A stretch of DNA of 64,000 nucleotides from the NCBI RefSeq assembly GCF_012720115.1, contig NZ_VNWN01000007.1:424588-488587 (forward strand), written 5' to 3'. Positions within the stretch are counted from its first letter, which is position 1. Each line of letters starts with the position of its first letter. Below are positions 1 through 8,823 of the stretch, one piece after another. Made by a program: the position numbers and the translations under genes. Under the pieces are notes generated by a model, which did no database searches, had not been told where the DNA came from, and worked only from the letters and a program-made list of their open reading frames with translations. This stretch comes from Sneathiella chinensis (GTDB lineage Bacteria > Pseudomonadota > Alphaproteobacteria > Sneathiellales > Sneathiellaceae).

Positions 1-22
1 CATGTAACAAATAGGTTCATTT

Positions 23-904
23 ATGCCCCAAATGGTACGCAAAGCCATATTTCCGGTTGGCGGACTTGGCACGCGGTTTCTGCCCGCGACAAAAGCCATG
101 CCCAAGGAAATGCTTCCCGTGGTTGACAAGCCCCTTATCCAGTACGCCGTTGATGAAGCCCGCGCCGCTGGTATCGAGGAGTTCATTTTCATCACGGGCC
201 GGGGCAAGGTCACCATTGAAGACCATTTCGATCATAATTTCGAACTGGAAAGCGTCCTGCAGGAACGGGGCAAGGACAAACTGGTCAAGATCCTGAAAGA
301 TTGCCTGCCGGAAAACGGCTCGGTCGCCTATATCCGGCAACAGGACCCGTTGGGCCTTGGCCATGCGGTCTGGTGCGCCAAGAAATTTGTCGGCAATGAA
401 CCTTTTGCTGTCATTCTGGCTGACGACCTGATCCTGAGCGAAACCCCCTGCCTTGAGCAGATGATGAAAATCCGCGATGAACTGGGCGGCGGGAATATTC
501 TGGCGACCATGGAAGTCCCCCATGAACACACGTCCCGCTACGGCATTGTAAAACCCAGTTCCGACAACGGCAAAACCGTGACCGTGGAACATATGGTTGA
601 AAAACCCGACCCCAGCGAGGCCCCGTCCAATCTGGCGGTCATCGGACGGTATATTCTGGAACCGTCCATCTTCGGTATTCTGGAAAACCAGACCCGCGGC
701 GCTGGCAACGAAATCCAGCTCACCGACGCCATGAGCCAGTTGCTCAAGACCAGTTCCTTCTATGGCCTCCGGTTCGAGGGAACGCGGTTTGATTGCGGGG
801 ACAAGGCCGGCTTTCTGAAAGCCAATATCGCCTTTGCGCTGGAGCGTGAAGACATGCGCCATGAAATGATCCACGCCATCCGGCAGTTTGCCGCCGACCT
901 TTAA
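23..904 (+). CDS. galU: UTP-glucose-1-phosphate uridylyltransferase
   Basis: Makes UDP-glucose from UTP and glucose-1-phosphate in the cytoplasm, for surface polysaccharides and lipid-linked sugars. The 293-residue protein has the family's usual length. Near the N-terminus it carries the nucleotidyltransferase loop GGLGTRFLPATKAMPKEM followed by PVVDKPLIQY, both diagnostic of bacterial GalU. The assigned ATG encodes MPQM, so the fourth residue is an alternative start; the upstream AGG is a weak ribosome site. It is followed after 47 bases by ugd, which uses its product, and then by a phosphohexomutase, so the three probably form one transcript. The promoter lies outside the window. Confidence 0.96.
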   Translation: MPQMVRKAIFPVGGLGTRFLPATKAMPKEMLPVVDKPLIQYAVDEARAAGIEEFIFITGRGKVTIEDHFDHNFELESVLQERGKDKLVKILKDCLPENGSVAYIRQQDPLGLGHAVWCAKKFVGNEPFAVILADDLILSETPCLEQMMKIRDELGGGNILATMEVPHEHTSRYGIVKPSSDNGKTVTVEHMVEKPDPSEAPSNLAVIGRYILEPSIFGILENQTRGAGNEIQLTDAMSQLLKTSSFYGLRFEGTRFDCGDKAGFLKANIAFALEREDMRHEMIHAIRQFAADL

Positions 905-951
905 GACATCACAAATTACCCCAGTATCGGAAAGTCAGGAGAGACCTCACC

Positions 952-2262
952 ATGCGTATTGCCATGATCGGAACCGGATATGTTGGATTGGTCTCGGGTA
1001 CCTGCTTTTCAGAATTTGGTCACGATGTCATCTGTGTTGACAAGGACCACTCAAAAATTGACGCCCTCCGGCAGGGAGAAATTCCCATCTTTGAACCCGG
1101 CCTGAAAACGCTGGTGCGCAAGAATGTGGACGCCGGGCGCCTGACCTTTGGCACGGACCTTGGTGCGGCTGTCCGCTCGGCCGATGCGGTCTTTATCGGG
1201 GTGGGCACCCCCAGCCGCCGGGGCGATGGTCAGGCCGACCTGACCTTCGTGTTCGAGGCCGCCCGCGAAATTGCCGCCGCGATTGAGGGCTATACGGTGG
1301 TGGTCACCAAATCAACCGTTCCCGTTGGCACCGGCCGACAGGTGCAGGACCTGATTGCCAGCCTGTGTGACCGCGACATGTTTGATGTTGTCTCCAACCC
1401 CGAATTCCTGCGCGAAGGCGCCGCCATCGAGGATTTCATGAGGCCCGACCGGGTGGTTGTCGGCACCTCGTCCGAGAAGGCCCGGCAGGTTATGGAGGCC
1501 ATTTACCGCCCCCTGTCGCTGATCCAGACGCCTATTCTGTTTACCTCGCTGGAAAGTTCTGAACTGACCAAATATGCCGGAAACGCCTTTCTGGCCACCA
1601 AGATCACCTTCATCAACGAAATCGCCAACCTGTGCGAAAAGGTGGGGGCGGACGTTCATGACGTGGCCCGCGGGATCGGTCTTGACGGGCGGATCGGCCC
1701 GAAATTCCTGCATCCCGGACCGGGCTTTGGCGGCTCCTGTTTTCCCAAGGATACCCGCGCCCTTCTGGAAACCTCGCGCATGGTGGAAACCCCCTTACGG
1801 ATTGTCGATGCGGTCATTGACATCAACGAGAACCGCAAACTGGAAATGGCGGAAAAGGTTATCGCGGCCTGCGGCGGCGATGTGGACGGAAAAAAGATTG
1901 CCGTGCTTGGCCTGACCTTCAAACCCAATACGGATGACATGCGCGAAAGCCCCAGTCTGGACATCCTGCCCAAGCTGCAGGCCCACGGCGCCCGCATTCA
2001 TGCCTATGATCCTGAAGGCATGAAAGAGGCGGCCCTGCTGCTGACAGACATAAATTTTTGCGATAATGCCTACCAGACACTGGACAATGCGGACGCGCTT
2101 GTCATCATTACTGAGTGGAACGAGTTTCGTGCCCTTGACCTTGACCGGGTCAAACAATCCATGAAAACACCGGTCATGGTCGATCTTCGCAACGTGTACG
2201 AACCGGACCTGATGGTGGAACGAGGATTTTCCTATACCTGTATCGGACGGCCGGTACGCTAA
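952..2262 (+). CDS. ugd: UDP-glucose 6-dehydrogenase
   Basis: Oxidises UDP-glucose twice with NAD+ to UDP-glucuronate, a precursor of acidic exopolysaccharide or modified lipid A. The 436-residue protein begins with the Rossmann motif IGTGYVGLVSG. It carries the catalytic-cysteine motif FGGSCFPKDTRAL in the middle and a C-terminal UDP-binding domain containing LGLTFKPNTDDMRESPS. The start is supported by AGGAGAG a few bases upstream. Its position directly behind galU supports sequential action on UDP-glucose. Confidence 0.96.
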   Translation: MRIAMIGTGYVGLVSGTCFSEFGHDVICVDKDHSKIDALRQGEIPIFEPGLKTLVRKNVDAGRLTFGTDLGAAVRSADAVFIGVGTPSRRGDGQADLTFVFEAAREIAAAIEGYTVVVTKSTVPVGTGRQVQDLIASLCDRDMFDVVSNPEFLREGAAIEDFMRPDRVVVGTSSEKARQVMEAIYRPLSLIQTPILFTSLESSELTKYAGNAFLATKITFINEIANLCEKVGADVHDVARGIGLDGRIGPKFLHPGPGFGGSCFPKDTRALLETSRMVETPLRIVDAVIDINENRKLEMAEKVIAACGGDVDGKKIAVLGLTFKPNTDDMRESPSLDILPKLQAHGARIHAYDPEGMKEAALLLTDINFCDNAYQTLDNADALVIITEWNEFRALDLDRVKQSMKTPVMVDLRNVYEPDLMVERGFSYTCIGRPVR

Positions 2263-2289
2263 ACGCACAAAAACATCAAGGGGACTGCC

Positions 2290-3675
2290 ATGCCCGTGGA
2301 AAAGCACCATTTTCACCCGACCATCCTGCGTGAATACGATATTCGCGGCATTGTGGGCGAAACGCTCTTTCCCGCCGATGCAGAGGCCATTGGCCGCGCC
2401 TTTGGCAGCCAAATGATCGAGAACGGGGACCAGAGGGTCGCCGTCGGATATGATGGCCGCGCCAGTTCCCCGGAACTGGAACAGGCCCTTGTGCGCGGCC
2501 TGCGCGCCTCAGGCGTGGATGTGATCCGCATTGGCATGGGACCGACCCCCATGCTCTATTTCGCCACATACGAGCTTGAAACCCGCAACGGCATCATGAT
2601 CACCGGGTCCCATAACCCGCCATCCCATAACGGGTTCAAGATGGTCCAGATGGGCAAACCGTTCTTTGGGGCCCATATTCAGGCCTTGGGACAACGGGCC
2701 GCCAGCGGACAGTTCACGGACGGTGAAGGGGCCGTTTCCGACGATCCGGTTATGGACCGCTATGTGGCCCGGATGCTTCAGGATTTCCAGAACCCCAGCG
2801 ACCTGTCCATTGTCTGGGATTGTGGCAATGGTGTCACCGGCGAGGCCGTCCGCAAGACCGTCTCGAAACTGCCGGGCCGTCATGTGCTGCTGTATGATGA
2901 GATCGACAGCAGCTTTCCCAATCACCACCCTGACCCCACCGTCGAGGAAAACCTGCAGGACCTGATCCGCACCGTGAAGGGCATCGGCGCCGATCTTGGC
3001 ATTGCCTTTGATGGGGATGGCGATCGCATTGGTGTTGTAGACAGCCGGGGCAATATCATCTGGGGTGACCAGCTTCTGGGCATCCTGTCCCGCGAAGTGC
3101 TGGCCGCCAACCCGAACGCGCCGATTATTGCCGATGTGAAGGCCAGCAAGGTTCTGTTTGACGAAATCGCCAATCTGGGCGGCGCCCCTGTCATGTGGAA
3201 AACCGGCCATTCCCTGATCAAGACCCGGATGGCGGAACTGCAAGCCCCCCTCGCCGGCGAGATGAGCGGCCATATTTTCTACAACGATACCTATTACGGC
3301 TATGATGACGCCCTTTATGTGGGGCTCCGGTTGCTCAATTTCCTGGGCTCACAGGACAAGACCATTGACGATCTTCTGGATGCCCTGCCCCGCATGATCA
3401 ACACGCCCGAAATGCGGTTCCCCTGCCCGGACGAGGAAAAATTCGACGCCGTGGACCGGATTACCGCGATCCTGAAAGACGCAGGCGCGGATTTTTCCGA
3501 TATTGACGGGGTTCGGGTTACCAGCGGCGGTGGCTGGTGGCTGCTGCGCGCCTCGAACACACAGGCCGTTCTGGTTGCCCGCTGCGAAGCCCGGCATGAC
3601 GAGGAACTGGAAAGCGTCAAGGCGGACATGCTGGACTATCTTTCCCGTGCCAACATCGACTGTCCGGCCCTGTAA
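2290..3675 (+). CDS. Phosphomannomutase/phosphoglucomutase
   Basis: Alpha-D-phosphohexomutase that interconverts hexose 6- and 1-phosphates and so supplies glucose-1-phosphate or mannose-1-phosphate to sugar-nucleotide synthesis. At 461 residues it has the four-domain family length. The phosphoserine loop TGSHNPPSHNGFKM lies at about residue 105, the metal loop DGDGDRIGVVD at about 240, and a sugar-recognition segment GEMSGHIFY near 325. AAGGGGA precedes the ATG. The sequence resembles the ManB/AlgC type more than a strict phosphoglucomutase, and the substrate preference cannot be read from sequence. A strong terminator follows. Confidence 0.92.
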   Translation: MPVEKHHFHPTILREYDIRGIVGETLFPADAEAIGRAFGSQMIENGDQRVAVGYDGRASSPELEQALVRGLRASGVDVIRIGMGPTPMLYFATYELETRNGIMITGSHNPPSHNGFKMVQMGKPFFGAHIQALGQRAASGQFTDGEGAVSDDPVMDRYVARMLQDFQNPSDLSIVWDCGNGVTGEAVRKTVSKLPGRHVLLYDEIDSSFPNHHPDPTVEENLQDLIRTVKGIGADLGIAFDGDGDRIGVVDSRGNIIWGDQLLGILSREVLAANPNAPIIADVKASKVLFDEIANLGGAPVMWKTGHSLIKTRMAELQAPLAGEMSGHIFYNDTYYGYDDALYVGLRLLNFLGSQDKTIDDLLDALPRMINTPEMRFPCPDEEKFDAVDRITAILKDAGADFSDIDGVRVTSGGGWWLLRASNTQAVLVARCEARHDEELESVKADMLDYLSRANIDCPAL

Positions 3676-3701
3676 TCGCCTGAGCGGGCGGAAATCGTCA
3701 C

Positions 3702-3742
3702 AAAAAAGCCGCCTCAAACCTTGTGATTGAGACGGCTTTTTT
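3702..3742. terminator. Bidirectional rho-independent terminator
   Basis: Arms at 3702-3717 and 3727-3742 pair over 16 bases with one mismatch (core GCCGCCTCAA / TTGAGACGGC). The stem is flanked by an A-run on the left and a T-run on the right, so it can end both the galU-ugd-mutase transcript and the convergent secreted-protein gene. Confidence 0.9.
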
Positions 3743-3762
3743 GATTATAAATCAGCCTCTTA

Positions 3763-4128
3763 TCAGCTAATTTTCTCTTTTTTCTTCACCGGGATTCCCA
3801 TCCATGCCTGCCCGGAGGCCATGACGCAGGTCGCGCCATTGGGCTGGGTCAGGACAATGGTCCAGGTTACCCCGTCTTCACTGGTAAAAACCTCCAGAAC
3901 ACTGCCATTGGCGGCAAGACCCGCCGCGACAGGAACCTCTGAAAACTTCAACCCGAGATGTTTGACAAGCGCCCCCCGCTCAAAACAGGCGTTCTGAGCA
4001 AATGCGTCTGTCACTTGAAATGAAACCATCGCAGCGGCCAGAACCAATACGGAAAGTCCACAAGAAATGACAGAGCGCATGCGCAGTACAGAAAATGACT
4101 GTCTGATACGTTTGATCAAGCTGGACAT
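3763..4128 (-). CDS. Small secreted protein of unknown function
   Basis: A 121-residue exported protein. I chose the ATG at 4128 because AGGAGGAG lies just upstream; a longer reading to 4194 adds 22 unlikely residues. A basic N-terminus and hydrophobic segment (SVLVLAAAMVSF) end in a likely signal-peptidase site after DAFA. The mature part keeps two cysteines and the pattern FERGALVKHLGLKFSE, then SEDGVTWTIVLTQPNG and a terminal GQAWMGIPVKKK. This resembles short periplasmic proteins common in Rhodospirillales. No enzymatic motif is visible. It stands alone, convergent to the mutase gene. Confidence 0.75.
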   Translation of the reverse strand: MSSLIKRIRQSFSVLRMRSVISCGLSVLVLAAAMVSFQVTDAFAQNACFERGALVKHLGLKFSEVPVAAGLAANGSVLEVFTSEDGVTWTIVLTQPNGATCVMASGQAWMGIPVKKKEKIS

Positions 4129-4297
4129 ACGCTCCTCCTGACGAATGGCGACAATTAGGAAGCAGAACCATACGGTTACTCTTCCCCTATACATATATAT
4201 AATATTTAATGAGAAATTGTTAATATATGATATACAGGTTAATTTTTGTGACCCCTATCACCCGTCCCGGCGTGTTTCCTACCCCATAACCCCCCAT

Positions 4298-4328
4298 AAA
4301 AAAACAGCGGCCCGAAGCAGGCCGCTGT
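4298..4328 (-). terminator. Terminator of the mipZ gene
   Basis: Perfect 9-base stem ACAGCGGCC / GGCCGCTGT (4304-4312 and 4320-4328). Read on the minus strand it is followed by seven T residues, 36 bases beyond the mipZ stop codon. The rest of 4195-4364 is AT-rich and holds nothing else I recognise. Confidence 0.85.
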
Positions 4329-4364
4329 GAAAAACTGGAAATCGGGAAATCTGCCGCTCGGCGA

Positions 4365-5249
4365 TCAGATTCTTTCAAGCCGCTCTTCCACGCCGGGCAG
4401 GTTCAGGGCGCGGATCAGGTGGCGGACCTCCTGACGGGCGGCCACATGGCTCATGGACATTTTGACCCCGACGCCTTTCTTCTGCAAATCCAGCATGGTC
4501 AGGCCTTTCAGGAACAATTCCCGGAAAATCACCCGTTCACCAAAACCGGGGGCAGCCCGAAAGGAAATGCGGGATGCCAGCTTTTCCAAAATGGTCTCGA
4601 TATTCCGCTTGTTGCGGGCATCGGTATGGGACAACCGGTTCCGCATGACAATCCAGTCGATCTGGTGCTTGTCGATCAGTGCCCGTCGCTTGCGCTGCTC
4701 CCAGACCATTTCGCTGTACCAGCTCGGTTTTTCCACATCGAGGGTCTTCTCGTTCACGGTTGCCAGAAGGTCCAGATCGATAAAGCTGTCATTCATGGGG
4801 GTCAGCAGCGTGTCGGCAAAGGAATGCCCCAGCTTGGCAATGAAACTGTCCGCGCCGGGACAATCCACCACCACGAAATCATTCTTGTAAACCAGTTCCT
4901 GCAAGGCCCCGACAAAACGGGTCCGTTCGTCACTCTGGGCTTCGTCCATGTTTTTCTTGTCGCTGGGCTCGATCACCCGCAAGTCCGGCATGGGCAGGTC
5001 CAGACGGCGCTGCGTCACGAAGGCCTGACGGTTTTCGATATACCGGCCCATTGTCTTCTGCTTGCCGTCCAGATCGATGGCCCCAACCTTGTATCCCATG
5101 GTCAGCAGGGAGACCACCACATGCATGGCGGTTGTGGATTTTCCGGATCCCCCCTTGGCGTTCCCAATAACGATAATATGCGCTCTGGTGGCCGGGTCAG
5201 TTGTGGCTGGCTTGGTCTCTTCTACAGTTACAGTCACGTCGAACTCCAC
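4365..5249 (-). CDS. mipZ: Division-plane positioning ATPase MipZ
   Basis: ParA/MinD-superfamily ATPase. In alphaproteobacteria MipZ forms a gradient away from the ParB-parS poles and inhibits FtsZ polymerisation, which places the division site at midcell. The 294-residue protein has a deviant Walker A motif KGGSGKST at residues 32-39, followed by a switch segment AIDLDGKQKTMGRYIENR that is characteristic of MipZ rather than ParA. VVVDCPG is the Walker B region. The assigned start is GTG. A second GTG four codons in has a better spaced GTGGAG upstream, so the N-terminus is uncertain by four residues. No parB or min gene is adjacent, as usual for mipZ. Confidence 0.92.
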   Translation of the reverse strand: MEFDVTVTVEETKPATTDPATRAHIIVIGNAKGGSGKSTTAMHVVVSLLTMGYKVGAIDLDGKQKTMGRYIENRQAFVTQRRLDLPMPDLRVIEPSDKKNMDEAQSDERTRFVGALQELVYKNDFVVVDCPGADSFIAKLGHSFADTLLTPMNDSFIDLDLLATVNEKTLDVEKPSWYSEMVWEQRKRRALIDKHQIDWIVMRNRLSHTDARNKRNIETILEKLASRISFRAAPGFGERVIFRELFLKGLTMLDLQKKGVGVKMSMSHVAARQEVRHLIRALNLPGVEERLERI

Positions 5250-5497
5250 TCATGGACGGGAACGCAATCCAATTGCTCCGGAGACATTCCGGCTCCCGGC
5301 ATCAGAATTAAACCAGCCACCGTCTCATGACAAGTATCAAGATATCGTGGCTGCTGCCTTGCAGGGGGCCTATGGCGCAATTGCTACAGCCGCCAAATTA
5401 TCGCTTTCCTCAGGTTGTGCCTTCCTCGCCCCCACTTTCATGATACCCTGCGGCAAAAGAATATCGTAACGACACAGCAACAACACTGACACCAGAC

Positions 5498-6601
5498 ATG
5501 CAATACGACATCGAGACAATCGTCATCGGCGCCGGCGTTATCGGCCTTGCCATCGCCCGCGAACTGTCCCGGCGGGGACAAGAGGTCCTGATCCTTGAGG
5601 AAGCCCCCCATTTCGGCGAAGGGACCTCGTCGCGCAACAGTGAGGTTATTCACGCCGGAATCTATTACCCGAAAGACAGTCTGAAGGCCCGTTTCTGTGT
5701 GGACGGCAAGAAACGCCTGTACCGGTATTGCGAGGATCACGCCATCCCGCACCAGAGAACCGGCAAACTGATCGTTGCCACCACCCCGGAAGAAACCGGC
5801 ATTCTGGCCGCCATTCAGGAAAAGGCCCGCAATAACGGAGTGGATGATATTCGCCGCCTGAGCCGGGCCGAGGCAGAGGCACTGGAGCCCGCGGTTCGCT
5901 GCGAAGGGGCGCTGCTGTCCCCGTCCACCGGCATCATCGACACCCATCAATATATGCTGTCCCTTGTTGGGGAGATCGAATCCCACGGCGGGGCCATTGC
6001 CTATCTGTCCCCGTTCGAGAAAGCGGATATCCTGCCCGGCGGCTTTCAGGTCGAGGCGGGCGGCATGACATTGACAGCCCGAAAGCTGATCAACTCCGCC
6101 GGGTTGCAGGCGCAAGGGGTGGCCGAAAATATCCGGGGGTTGGACGCCGCCCATATCCCGACCCGCCACCTGACCAAGGGCAGCTATTTCACCATGCACG
6201 CCCCCTCCCCCTTCCGGCACCTGATCTATCCGGTGCCCAACACGGCCAGCCTTGGCATTCATGTGACCCTGGACCTTGCCGGGCAAATCCGCTTTGGCCC
6301 CGATCAGCAATGGGTGGATGATCTGCAATATGACGTGGACCCGGCGCGGGCCGACGATTTTTATGATGCCATTCGGAAATATTACCCGGACCTGAAAGAC
6401 GGCTCTCTGATCCCTGCCTATTCCGGTATCCGGCCAAAAATTCAGGGACCGAACGACCCCGCCATGGACTTTGCCATTTACGGCATGGACCAGCATGGCG
6501 TTCCCGGCCTGATCAACCTGTTTGGCATGGAAAGCCCGGGCCTGACCTCCAGCCTCGCCATTGCCGATCATGTTGCCGATCTGCTGGAAAGGCGCCCCTG
6601 A
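5498..6601 (+). CDS. FAD-dependent oxidoreductase, L-2-hydroxyglutarate oxidase-like
   Basis: DAO-family flavoprotein of 367 residues. The dinucleotide-binding motif IVIGAGVIGLAIARELSRRG starts at residue 8. It is followed by GTSSRNSEVIHAGIYYP, the segment typical of the LhgO/L2HGDH group, which oxidises L-2-hydroxyglutarate to 2-oxoglutarate. The C-terminal FGMESPGLTSS is the second FAD-contact segment. No signal peptide or membrane segment is present. The 248 bases between it and the divergent mipZ must hold both promoters. Glycine/sarcosine oxidase-like activity on another 2-hydroxy acid is possible. Confidence 0.82.
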   Translation: MQYDIETIVIGAGVIGLAIARELSRRGQEVLILEEAPHFGEGTSSRNSEVIHAGIYYPKDSLKARFCVDGKKRLYRYCEDHAIPHQRTGKLIVATTPEETGILAAIQEKARNNGVDDIRRLSRAEAEALEPAVRCEGALLSPSTGIIDTHQYMLSLVGEIESHGGAIAYLSPFEKADILPGGFQVEAGGMTLTARKLINSAGLQAQGVAENIRGLDAAHIPTRHLTKGSYFTMHAPSPFRHLIYPVPNTASLGIHVTLDLAGQIRFGPDQQWVDDLQYDVDPARADDFYDAIRKYYPDLKDGSLIPAYSGIRPKIQGPNDPAMDFAIYGMDQHGVPGLINLFGMESPGLTSSLAIADHVADLLERRP

Positions 6602-6705
6602 ATCATGGCCTGAGCATTTCGGCGGGGCGTGTGCCCCGGGAAAAGGGCCGATAAAAAATTTCCCGTTCCCGCCGAAACAGGTAACAAACCCACCCGCCGC
6701 CGGAC

Positions 6706-6730
6706 AAATACGCAAACTTGCTGCGTATTT
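6706..6730. promoter_or_regulatory. Inverted repeat upstream of leucine dehydrogenase
   Basis: AAATACGCA (6706-6714) and TGCGTATTT (6722-6730) are perfect 9-base inverted repeats separated by seven bases, about 95 bases before the leucine dehydrogenase start. The spacing fits a dimeric helix-turn-helix operator. There is no T-run, so it is not a terminator. The regulator is unknown. Confidence 0.45.
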
Positions 6731-6825
6731 CACGCAAACGGGCGAAAAGCGTTGATTTTTCTGCCCATCGCGAAACCCTCATACATATGGGCTTTGCCAA
6801 AAAAATCAGTCTAGCGAGGAAACCA

Positions 6826-7905
6826 ATGTCAGTGTTTGCATCCAAGGATTTTGATGATCATGAATCCGTCCTGTTCTTTCATGACAGAAACACCGGCCTG
6901 AAAGCCATCATCGCCGTACACGATACGACCCTTGGCCCGGCTTTGGGCGGAACGCGAATGTGGGCCTACCGAAATGATGAAGAAGCACTGGAGGATGTGC
7001 TGCGTCTTTCGCGGGGCATGACCTATAAATCGTCGCTGGCGGGCCTGAACCTTGGCGGCGGAAAGTCGGTCATCATCGGCAATGCCCGGACGGACAAGTC
7101 AGAAGCCCTGTTCGAGGCCTTTGGCCGGGCCGTTGATACCCTTGGCGGGAAATACATCGCCGCCGAGGATGTGGGAACCAGCGTCGCCGATCTGGAAGCC
7201 GCAAGACACACCACCCCCCATATCGCCGGGATCAGCGAAGGCAAGGTGGGCGATCCCTCCCCCGCAACCGCATGGGGGGTCTTCAACGGCCTTTTGGCAG
7301 CCGCGGAATTCCGCCTGAAGCGTCCGGACCTGAAGGGTGTGCGGGTGGCCGTACAGGGGCTGGGCCATGTGGGATATGGCCTGTGCGAATATCTGGCCGA
7401 GGCCGGCGCGGAACTGGTGGTATCGGATATCTATGACAAGCTGGTCAACAAGGCCGTCCAGAATTTGGGTGCCGTTGCCGTTGCCCCGGAAACCATCACC
7501 TCACAGGACGTGGATATCTTTGCGCCCTGCGCTCTTGGGGCCATCCTGAATGACAAGACCATCCCGGACATGAAAGCCACAATCGTTGCCGGTTCCGCCA
7601 ACAACCAGTTGGCCGAACCACGGCATGGAATTGACCTGATGAACCGGAATATCCTCTATGCCCCGGATTATGCCATCAATGCCGGGGGCATCATTATCAT
7701 CAGTCACGAAGGCCCCGGCTTCAACCGGCAGAAAGCCATGCAGGAAGTGGCCGGCATTCACCAAACCGCCCTCCGCATTTTTGAAAGAGCGGCACGAGAC
7801 AACAAACCCACCGGGGAAATCGCCGATACCCTGGCGTGGGAACGCATTGAGGCCGCACGGGCCAGAAAACATGAAAACACCAAAATAAGAAAAATAACCG
7901 GTTAA
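6826..7905 (+). CDS. Leucine dehydrogenase (Leu/Phe/Val dehydrogenase family)
   Basis: NAD-dependent oxidative deamination of branched-chain amino acids to their 2-oxo acids. The ATG at 6826 is preferred because GAGGAAA precedes it and the protein then starts MSVFASKDF. This gives 359 residues, the length of known leucine dehydrogenases. The catalytic lysines fall at the canonical positions: K68 in MTYK and K80 in LGGGKSVI. The C-terminal NAD domain has VQGLGHVGYGLCEYL and APCALGAIL. Its product would enter the isovaleryl-CoA route encoded at 17-28 kb. A longer in-frame reading to 6718 lacks family similarity. Confidence 0.93.
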   Translation: MSVFASKDFDDHESVLFFHDRNTGLKAIIAVHDTTLGPALGGTRMWAYRNDEEALEDVLRLSRGMTYKSSLAGLNLGGGKSVIIGNARTDKSEALFEAFGRAVDTLGGKYIAAEDVGTSVADLEAARHTTPHIAGISEGKVGDPSPATAWGVFNGLLAAAEFRLKRPDLKGVRVAVQGLGHVGYGLCEYLAEAGAELVVSDIYDKLVNKAVQNLGAVAVAPETITSQDVDIFAPCALGAILNDKTIPDMKATIVAGSANNQLAEPRHGIDLMNRNILYAPDYAINAGGIIIISHEGPGFNRQKAMQEVAGIHQTALRIFERAARDNKPTGEIADTLAWERIEAARARKHENTKIRKITG

Positions 7906-7926
7906 AACAAATTTTGATGAATATCG

Positions 7927-8823
7927 TCAGTCCGACCAGCGGTTATGAACCCAGAACCAGTGGTCGGGCTTTTCCCGTATCCAATCCTCGTACATCTCGT
8001 TGATCCGGGTCAGGGTCTCGATCACATCCTGTTGCCGGTCCCCCGTATCGGGAAGGTCCAGCGGGGCGGATACGGTCACCCTGAAACGCCCTTCCGGCAG
8101 GCGTTCCGCCTTCACCGGATAAATGGGCAGGGAATACCGGCAGGCCAGTTCCCCAATCGCCGGGGCGGTCATCACATCCCGACCAAAGAACGGGATGGGC
8201 AGCCCCTGATTGAGCTTCTGGTCGTTCAGAAGGGCAATGGCGCCTTTTTTCTGGACCGCCCGCATGATGGCAAGAGCGCCGGTTTTTCCCTTGGGCACGA
8301 ACGTGCTGTAGGGATCATGACGCTGATCCTGAAAAAACCGGTCCACCAGCGGGTTGTTGGCCGCCCGGTAAACAATGGTGATCGGTACCTGGCAATGCTT
8401 GCCGACGCTGGGGCACATTTCCCACGGCCCAAAATGGGCCGAGACAAAAAAAGCGGCCTTGCCGGAGCGGGCATATTCATCCAGATAATTCGCCCCCACC
8501 AGCTCCACATCCGGGGACGCAAAATCCAGTTGCCCGATAAAGGGAAGTTCACCGATATTCCGGCCCAGATTGTCCCACATGCGGTCCAGCAGGACCGCCC
8601 GCTCTGCGGCATCAATTTCGGGCAGGGCCCGTGCCATGTTGCGTTCCGCCGTTTTATGGGCTGACAGTCTGGGGCCGACCTTGCGGGCCAGCCATCCGCC
8701 CAGCGCCGACGAACGCCGACGCCCCAGCGCCCTGAACAACCAGAATGCAAACCGGACCAAAAGCCATTCAAGACGGTACCGCAGCGACACCTCTTCTTCG
8801 GCGGGACGTTCAGGCATCTTCAT
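7927..8823 (-). CDS. lpxL: Lipid A biosynthesis lauroyl acyltransferase
   Basis: Inner-membrane acyltransferase of the LpxL/HtrB family, which adds a secondary acyl chain to Kdo-lipid A. The start at 8823 (MKMPERP) follows GGGAG and overlaps the end of lpxK by 14 bases, giving 298 residues. One hydrophobic anchor (LLVRFAFWLFRAL) is near the N-terminus. The catalytic H-x4-E motif appears as HFGPWE, followed by YRAANNPLVDRF and a C-terminal WFWVHNRW segment typical of the family. It is last in the minus-strand lipid A operon. Acyl-chain specificity cannot be deduced. Confidence 0.93.
   Translation of the reverse strand: MKMPERPAEEEVSLRYRLEWLLVRFAFWLFRALGRRRSSALGGWLARKVGPRLSAHKTAERNMARALPEIDAAERAVLLDRMWDNLGRNIGELPFIGQLDFASPDVELVGANYLDEYARSGKAAFFVSAHFGPWEMCPSVGKHCQVPITIVYRAANNPLVDRFFQDQRHDPYSTFVPKGKTGALAIMRAVQKKGAIALLNDQKLNQGLPIPFFGRDVMTAPAIGELACRYSLPIYPVKAERLPEGRFRVTVSAPLDLPDTGDRQQDVIETLTRINEMYEDWIREKPDHWFWVHNRWSD

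Noticed and set aside
5250..5497. Small coding frame in the mipZ-flavoenzyme gap
   Set aside because: A plus-strand stretch reads IVAAALQGAYGAIATAAKL, which looks protein-like, but it has no start codon with a ribosome site and runs out of frame into the flavoenzyme start.
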